Position numbers and translations under genes: made by a program. Shown piece after piece: positions 37,195 to 43,836 of a stretch of 43,836 nucleotides of DNA; position 1 is the stretch's first letter; each line of letters starts with the position of its first letter. Source of the stretch: Thiohalobacter sp. (GTDB lineage Bacteria; Pseudomonadota; Gammaproteobacteria; Thiohalobacterales; Thiohalobacteraceae). The notes below the pieces were generated by a model. The model was not told where the DNA came from. It was given only the letters and a program-made list of their open reading frames with translations, and searched no databases. The DNA is taken from the NCBI RefSeq assembly GCF_027000115.1, contig NZ_JALTON010000044.1:1-43836 (forward strand), written 5' to 3'.

Positions 37195-38043
37195 TCATTC
37201 TCTTTGCCAGCGTTCCAAGCGGACCCTTTTTCCGCTGCGGCCCAGGCCGACCAGTCCGGCCAAGCCACCGAAGAACAACCATGCGGAGGCCGGCAGCGGT
37301 ACCACCACATCGCCGTCGCGCACCGCCCAGACCCGAAGCAGGGCGGCCTTGTCAGTGGTGCCCTGGCCACCGTCGCTGAAACCGAAGCTCCAGGCGCGCG
37401 TGGTGTCCATGGTGTATTCCACGCCTGTCCAGTAGCCGCCGGCAACCAGGCCGGCAAAGGGGCCGCTGTTCAGGAGCCCCCAGTCCGGCTGCGGCGCGTC
37501 GTCGCAGGTCTGCGGATTGCCGTCGCTGCCTTCAGGTGGGCAGTAGCCCCGGTTCGCGAGGTTCACGTAGTACATGTGCCCCATTTCGGAGACGGGATTG
37601 CCGTTGGGGTCACGCCAGCCGCCGTCGCTGCCATCGGTGGTCGTCGGTGCGTAACCGACCGGTGTGCTTGCGTTGGTGGTGAAAACATTGCTCATGTTGG
37701 CGGGATCGCCACTGCCATCGAGAGGGCCGACCGAGGGCAGCCGCCAGTCCGAAAAACCCAGGTAGGCAGCGTTGTTCATGGCAGCGATCCAGTTGCCGGC
37801 CGTGTTCCAGTCCATGCGTCCGTCCGCCGCGACGCCGCTTGCGCCAAAGGTCTGGTTCGCGGCCAGGTTTGCGTCTGCGATCCAGGTGATATCCAGCGCG
37901 GTATCGTAGTAGGCTTGGTAGTCATTGCCTCCCGGTGTCTCGGGCAGGCGCCCGAGCAGCGCCGCCTGGGCGGTGAAAGAAAGAAGCGGAGCGGTCAGGA
38001 CGAGGCGGGCGCACCACGCACCCGCAGTGCAGGATGGCTTCAT
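37195..38043 (-). CDS. VPLPA-like-CTERM protein 3 with DUF1566 (Lcl-like) domain
   Basis: A 282-residue exported protein, paralogous to the one at 35841. The signal peptide ends near TAQA. The DUF1566 blocks are DITWIADANLAANQTFG, GNWIAAMNNAAYLGFSDWRL and GGYWTGVEYTMDTTRAWSF. The C-terminal signal is VPLPASAWLFFGGLAGLVG with a long basic tail. GGGGAG precedes the ATG. Four cysteines in the loop around CPPEGSDGNPQTC may form disulfides. Unlike its paralogue it has a sigma-70-type promoter. Confidence 0.87.
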   Translation of the reverse strand: MKPSCTAGAWCARLVLTAPLLSFTAQAALLGRLPETPGGNDYQAYYDTALDITWIADANLAANQTFGASGVAADGRMDWNTAGNWIAAMNNAAYLGFSDWRLPSVGPLDGSGDPANMSNVFTTNASTPVGYAPTTTDGSDGGWRDPNGNPVSEMGHMYYVNLANRGYCPPEGSDGNPQTCDDAPQPDWGLLNSGPFAGLVAGGYWTGVEYTMDTTRAWSFGFSDGGQGTTDKAALLRVWAVRDGDVVVPLPASAWLFFGGLAGLVGLGRSGKRVRLERWQRE

Positions 38044-38169
38044 GGTCTACTCCCCCCGGGCTCAGGCATCCCGTGGCACCAGGCGGTACCACGCCGCCTT
38101 GCTCGGCCTGTTCTGTCCCTTCGCCCGTTCTTCCGTACGCGTGGAACTTTCCTGTGCGCGTCAGAGTAA

Positions 38170-38198
38170 AAAATAGAAACGACCCTGACAGGCGTCAA
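38170..38198 (-). promoter_or_regulatory. Sigma-70 promoter of VPLPA protein 3
   Basis: On the minus strand TTGACG (38198-38193), 17 bp, TATTTT (38175-38170). Start of transcription near 38163, leader about 120 nt. No other feature was seen in the remaining part of the 38044-38439 gap, which separates this gene from VPLPA protein 4. Confidence 0.6.
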
Positions 38199-38439
38199 GT
38201 TCATCAGGGAATTGGCGGGTGCCGATGCGGCTGTGCGGGCTGGGGTGATTTGTCTGCCGCCATGGCCCCAGCCGGCCGGTGGACGCATCCACTGAAGAAC
38301 AGTGGCACTCCCCAGAGAGGTAACGGGGAATTCGCTTGAGGAGCGGCGCCCTGTTACTCGATGGTTGAAGACTGTGGCACGCGCAGAATGATCGCGCTTT
38401 CCCCGGATCCCCTATGTGACCGGGGGGAAGGGTCCCTTG

Positions 38440-39153
38440 TCAGCTTTTCCTGAGTCTGGTCATTCCCAGAAGCCCCAGTGCCCCGGAGGCAAACAGCCAG
38501 GCGGCAGCCGGAACAGGGACAACTGCCGCTTGTATCAGGTACAGGCCGTCGGCACCTCCGGCGGCCATGTTGGTGCCATCCAGAATCCAGTCGCCTCCCA
38601 GGCGCGTGTAACCCAGGCCGTTGTTGACGGCATAATCAAGGGTGGTAATGGTGCCATCCGCCAGGAATACGCTGTCGAAGAGATCGTCGTCGTACAGGAT
38701 CAACCAGTCCTTCAGGTATACAGGGTTGGTGCAGTTGGGATCGCATATCTGCGCACCGTTGCCCGCCGTCGTGGCGGGTGTATCGAACCGGAGCGGTACT
38801 CCCGACGCATCGAACAGGATGCCTTGCTCCAGGTTGTTTGCCCCGGTTCCATCTCCCTGCGGCGGAAAATCATCCACGCCAAGTGTGAATCGGGCATTCC
38901 CGGCAGTGGTGTTCAGAATTGCATCGAATGAAACGAAATCGGGTGAGGAGAACAACACCAGATTGTTGGGCGCAATGGCGGCATCGTCGATCTCGAATAT
39001 CGCCGAACCCGATACCTGGTAGTTGGAAAACAGGTTGTTACCCGCTGAAACCTGTTCGTAGAAAGTGATGCTGTAGGTCGCCGCACCCACTGTCGCAGAG
39101 GCCAGCAGGGAAGCCAATGAGCCCAAAACAGCCCCGAGGGATGAGCGCTTCAT
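38440..39153 (-). CDS. VPLPA-like-CTERM sorted exported protein 4
   Basis: A 237-residue exported protein beginning MKRSSLGAVLGSLASLLASA, with cleavage near VGAA. The body is beta-rich, with SITFYEQVSAGNNLFSNYQV and FTLGVDDFPPQGDGTGANN, resembling the generic PEP-CTERM ectodomains that lack a named enzyme fold. The C-terminal signal is VPVPAAAWLFASGALGLLG plus RLRKS. GGAGG before the ATG at 39153 fixes the start; a longer open frame to 39246 has no ribosome-binding site. Confidence 0.85.
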   Translation of the reverse strand: MKRSSLGAVLGSLASLLASATVGAATYSITFYEQVSAGNNLFSNYQVSGSAIFEIDDAAIAPNNLVLFSSPDFVSFDAILNTTAGNARFTLGVDDFPPQGDGTGANNLEQGILFDASGVPLRFDTPATTAGNGAQICDPNCTNPVYLKDWLILYDDDLFDSVFLADGTITTLDYAVNNGLGYTRLGGDWILDGTNMAAGGADGLYLIQAAVVPVPAAAWLFASGALGLLGMTRLRKS

Positions 39154-39218
39154 GTTGCCTCCGACTCGTTTTTTGCCATCTTTTTCGCCTTTGTGCGGTA
39201 ACCCGCTGCTTTGTCCGG

Positions 39219-39246
39219 AATATATCAGTCGCAAGCCCGAAGTCAA
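39219..39246 (-). promoter_or_regulatory. Sigma-70 promoter of VPLPA protein 4
   Basis: On the minus strand TTGACT (39246-39241), 16 bp, TATATT (39224-39219). It is a good match in both hexamers and lies 66 nt before the start codon. Confidence 0.65.
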
Positions 39247-41800
<2,554 letters not shown>

Positions 41801-41824
41801 GTTGAAGGCGTTGGGGTGAGAAAA

Positions 41825-41859
41825 GGCGCTCGCCCCCCTGCGAGGAGTGGTCGAGCGCC
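41825..41859 (-). terminator. Terminator between icd and the DsrE-family gene
   Basis: GGCGCTCG (41825-41832) pairs with CGAGCGCC (41852-41859), loop 19 nt. On the minus strand it is followed by TTTTCTC, so it serves the DsrE-family gene, and it may also stop icd transcription. Confidence 0.65.
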
Positions 41860-41877
41860 GGGCCATCCACCCCGGGC

Positions 41878-42357
41878 TCAGGGCTTGATGTAGGCGTAGC
41901 CCATGCCCTGCAGGTGCGCCAGCTCGGCGACGCCACTGGGGACGATGTCTTCCTGATCGATGTCGTACAGGGCGTCCATCGGTATCTTGCGACCCTTCAG
42001 GGTGTTCGCGCAAACCTTGAACTCGACACCCTGGTCCTTCAGTCCGGCGATGCGGGCCTGCATTTCCTGGGTGGCGTTGGCCTCCTTCATCCTGGTGCCC
42101 TTATCGGTGCCCGGCTCCATGACCAGCGACACGCCGTTGCCATGCATGACGACCTGCAGGTCCAGGTTGGCCGCGCCCACGGCATTGATGTGGTTCTGGA
42201 TATTGCGCAGCGCAGCCTTCTGCCGCTTGGCGCCGTAGTAGTTGACGTGATAGACGACCTTCTGCCTGCCGTAGCGGGCCTCGTCCGCGGCCGGAGCGGT
42301 GGCGGCGAATCCGGCGAAAAGGCCGAAGGAGAGCAGCAGTGCGAATAGCTTCTTCAT
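41878..42357 (-). CDS. Periplasmic DsrE-family protein
   Basis: A 159-residue exported protein of the DsrE/DsrF-like fold. The signal peptide (MKKLFALLLSFGLFAGFAAT) is cleaved after about APAA. The body has VVYHVNYYGAKRQKAALRNI, LDLQVVMHGNGVSLVM and the single cysteine in FKVCANTLKGRKI, the position used for sulfur binding in cytoplasmic relatives. Periplasmic forms are common in sulfur- and nitrogen-cycle bacteria, but the function of this one is unknown. The start 42357 was chosen by the signal peptide; a longer frame extends to 42687. Confidence 0.85.
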   Translation of the reverse strand: MKKLFALLLSFGLFAGFAATAPAADEARYGRQKVVYHVNYYGAKRQKAALRNIQNHINAVGAANLDLQVVMHGNGVSLVMEPGTDKGTRMKEANATQEMQARIAGLKDQGVEFKVCANTLKGRKIPMDALYDIDQEDIVPSGVAELAHLQGMGYAYIKP

Positions 42358-42685
42358 GGTGGTCTGACTCCCGTTTTGTATTCTTCCTGGAACCTGTCTT
42401 GATCGAATGGTCCGCCAGGACCGTAATGCAACACCATTGATGAGGATGGGGCGCCAATTATTCCGACAATCTTCCACCTGCCGTGGGTGCCTGTCGGGTC
42501 CGGGGCCAACTGAGAGAGCAGGAGAAGGGAATCCCCGAGGCATGGTCTTTTCCAGGGAAAGCGGGTCGATTGTGTAGAGAAATGCCCGGTGGTGTTCCGC
42601 GAAGGGGACGACACGGAAAAGACCATGCTGTTCTGGTATTGTTGTGGAGAGATAGACCGGCGCGGCTGTGTTTGACAGGAAAACC
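42358..42685. other. Divergent intergenic region with a 13-bp inverted repeat
   Basis: It separates the DsrE-family gene from the SGNH hydrolase gene. CATGGTCTTTTCC (42541-42553) is repeated inverted as GGAAAAGACCATG (42615-42627), with a 61-nt spacer. The repeat lies 60-145 nt before the SGNH start, so it could be regulatory or a small mobile relic. No gene is supported in the region. Confidence 0.5.
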
Positions 42686-43836
42686 ATGGCACGATCACCA
42701 AAGACTTCTCTGAAAAGGGGGCTCGGCTATACACTCGTCATATGGGCGTTTCTGTTCGCGGTGGTGGAGGGTGGTATCCGCCTCTATGACCGCCTCGCCA
42801 CCCCGGGCGAGGGTGATCCCGAGGTCATCAGCGACCCGGCCGCCATTTTCGAACCCCATCCCTTTGCCGCCTACGTTGCCAATCCCGACAATGACAACCA
42901 CAATGCACAGGGCTTCCGCGCCACCGGCGACCGGACGTACCAGGCCTCGCCCGAGGTCATCAACATCGTCGCCATGGGCGGCTCCAGCACCTATGGCACC
43001 CGGGTGCACACGCACGAGGCCTACCCGGCCCAGCTCGAGGAGATCCTGCGCCGGTCCACCCGCAGCGACAAGCGCATCGACGTCATCAATGCCGGCCTTG
43101 GCGGTTACGCCACGCCAAACCTGATCTCGCTGCTGACCGGCAGGATCGTGCATCTCGAACCCAGGGTCATCCTGTTCTACACCGGATTCAATGACGCTTG
43201 GACCCGCCTGATGTTCCCGGGCTTCCGCACCGACTATTCCCACGCGCAGAAGGTCTGGGCCTACCCGGGACGGCCCTGGTGGCGCTACAGCCGTACCCTG
43301 GACCTGGCGGCGGAACTGCTGGGTGCGCCTTATGTCCCGCCCCATCTGCACAGCGTTGCCTGGAAGGCGCCGGGCGGCAATCCGGAAGACAACTTCGCAG
43401 CCTCCTCCGGCGACGCCTTCCGCGCCAACCTGGTGAGCCTCATCGCCATTGCCCGGGCGCATGGCGCCATACCCGTGTTCATCACCCAGGCGACCGACTT
43501 CCCCAACCACCCCCTGCCCGACCACAACGAAGTCTGGCAACGGGCCATGGAAGAACATACGCGCATCCTGGAGTCCGTCGCCCGGGAACAGAAGGTACCA
43601 TTGATCGACGTGCGGTCGGCCATGAGCGACCGTCCCGAGTATTTCATGGACGTGCTGCACATGAATGCCCGCGGCAACCGGCGACGGGCGGAAATCGTCG
43701 CCGACTACCTGCTTAAAAACGGCCTGCTCGGCGAGGCGGTACAGGCGAAGGAGGTCGCGGACCTGCAGCTCATCGTGGACTACATGGGGCTGACCCGCGC
43801 CGATGTCTTCGTGCAGCGGGCGCTGAAATACCGCAT
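42686..43836 (+). CDS. Membrane-anchored SGNH/GDSL hydrolase, 3' end outside the window
   Basis: At least 383 residues; the frame is open to the end of the window. A basic N-terminus and one transmembrane helix (about residues 13-30, LGYTLVIWAFLFAVVEGG) anchor an SGNH-hydrolase-like domain. Block I is AMGGSSTYGTRV (Ser nucleophile), block III FYTGFNDAW (Asn), and block V MDVLHMNARGNRRRAEIV (Asp and His). The family includes esterases and O-acyl transferases or deacylases acting on surface glycans. AACC before the ATG is a weak ribosome-binding site, so the start is probable, not certain. Confidence 0.83.
   Translation, partial: MARSPKTSLKRGLGYTLVIWAFLFAVVEGGIRLYDRLATPGEGDPEVISDPAAIFEPHPFAAYVANPDNDNHNAQGFRATGDRTYQASPEVINIVAMGGSSTYGTRVHTHEAYPAQLEEILRRSTRSDKRIDVINAGLGGYATPNLISLLTGRIVHLEPRVILFYTGFNDAWTRLMFPGFRTDYSHAQKVWAYPGRPWWRYSRTLDLAAELLGAPYVPPHLHSVAWKAPGGNPEDNFAASSGDAFRANLVSLIAIARAHGAIPVFITQATDFPNHPLPDHNEVWQRAMEEHTRILESVAREQKVPLIDVRSAMSDRPEYFMDVLHMNARGNRRRAEIVADYLLKNGLLGEAVQAKEVADLQLIVDYMGLTRADVFVQRALKYR

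Noticed and set aside
38185-38198. FNR-like TTGAC-GCCT-GTCAG before VPLPA protein 3
   Set aside because: One arm is imperfect, it overlaps a good -35 hexamer, and its distance from the likely start (about 28 nt) does not suit activation.

Overview
The window is high-GC DNA from a gammaproteobacterium, probably a Chromatiales/Ectothiorhodospiraceae-like lineage. This rests on gene order (isc-hsc-fdx-iscX, ndk, rlmN, pilW, rodZ, hisS, yfgM, bamB, der; ybbA/tesA; xseA/guaBA), a VPLPA-type sorting signal on several exported proteins, GTAG-type REP palindromes and a monomeric isocitrate dehydrogenase. The species cannot be named from sequence alone.

Positions 1-11442 are a dense plus-strand housekeeping block. 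It covers Fe-S cluster assembly (end of iscU, iscA, hscB, hscA, fdx, iscX), a terminator, then ndk, rlmN, pilW, rodZ, hisS, yfgM, bamB and der, mostly with overlapping or closely spaced starts. Positions 11553-14482 add a VOC protein, a methyltransferase and an exported subtilase with two Ig-like repeats. Positions 14489-20498 hold two small membrane proteins (one behind an FNR/DNR-type box), the YbbA/YbbP-type ABC exporter divergent from tesA, a 73-residue protein behind a second FNR-type box, and an M23 peptidase. Then come xseA, the divergent guaB-guaA and a membrane PAS-GGDEF diguanylate cyclase.

Positions 27269-30101 are a compact three-gene operon of unrecognised function: a secreted protein, a two-helix membrane protein, and a trypsin-like protease fused to a discoidin-like domain.

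Positions 30723-39568 are an accessory, gene-sparse, surface-oriented region with decayed IS3 and ISL3 insertion sequences and REP elements. It carries four VPLPA-CTERM proteins, two of them DUF1566 paralogues, one behind a strong sigma-54 promoter match. Among them is a two-gene multicopper-oxidase operon. Its two proteins are homologous two-domain cupredoxins that have lost copper ligands in opposite domains: the upstream one has a Tat signal and T2/T3-type histidines only in domain 2, and the downstream one has no export signal and a full T1 plus T2/T3 motif set only in domain 1. I infer a heteromeric oxidase whose trinuclear site lies between the two chains, exported as a preassembled complex. 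This is the most interesting item in the window.

The end of the window returns to ordinary genes: monomeric NADP-isocitrate dehydrogenase, a periplasmic DsrE-family protein, and a membrane-anchored SGNH hydrolase that runs off the edge. No tRNA, rRNA or CRISPR array was seen.
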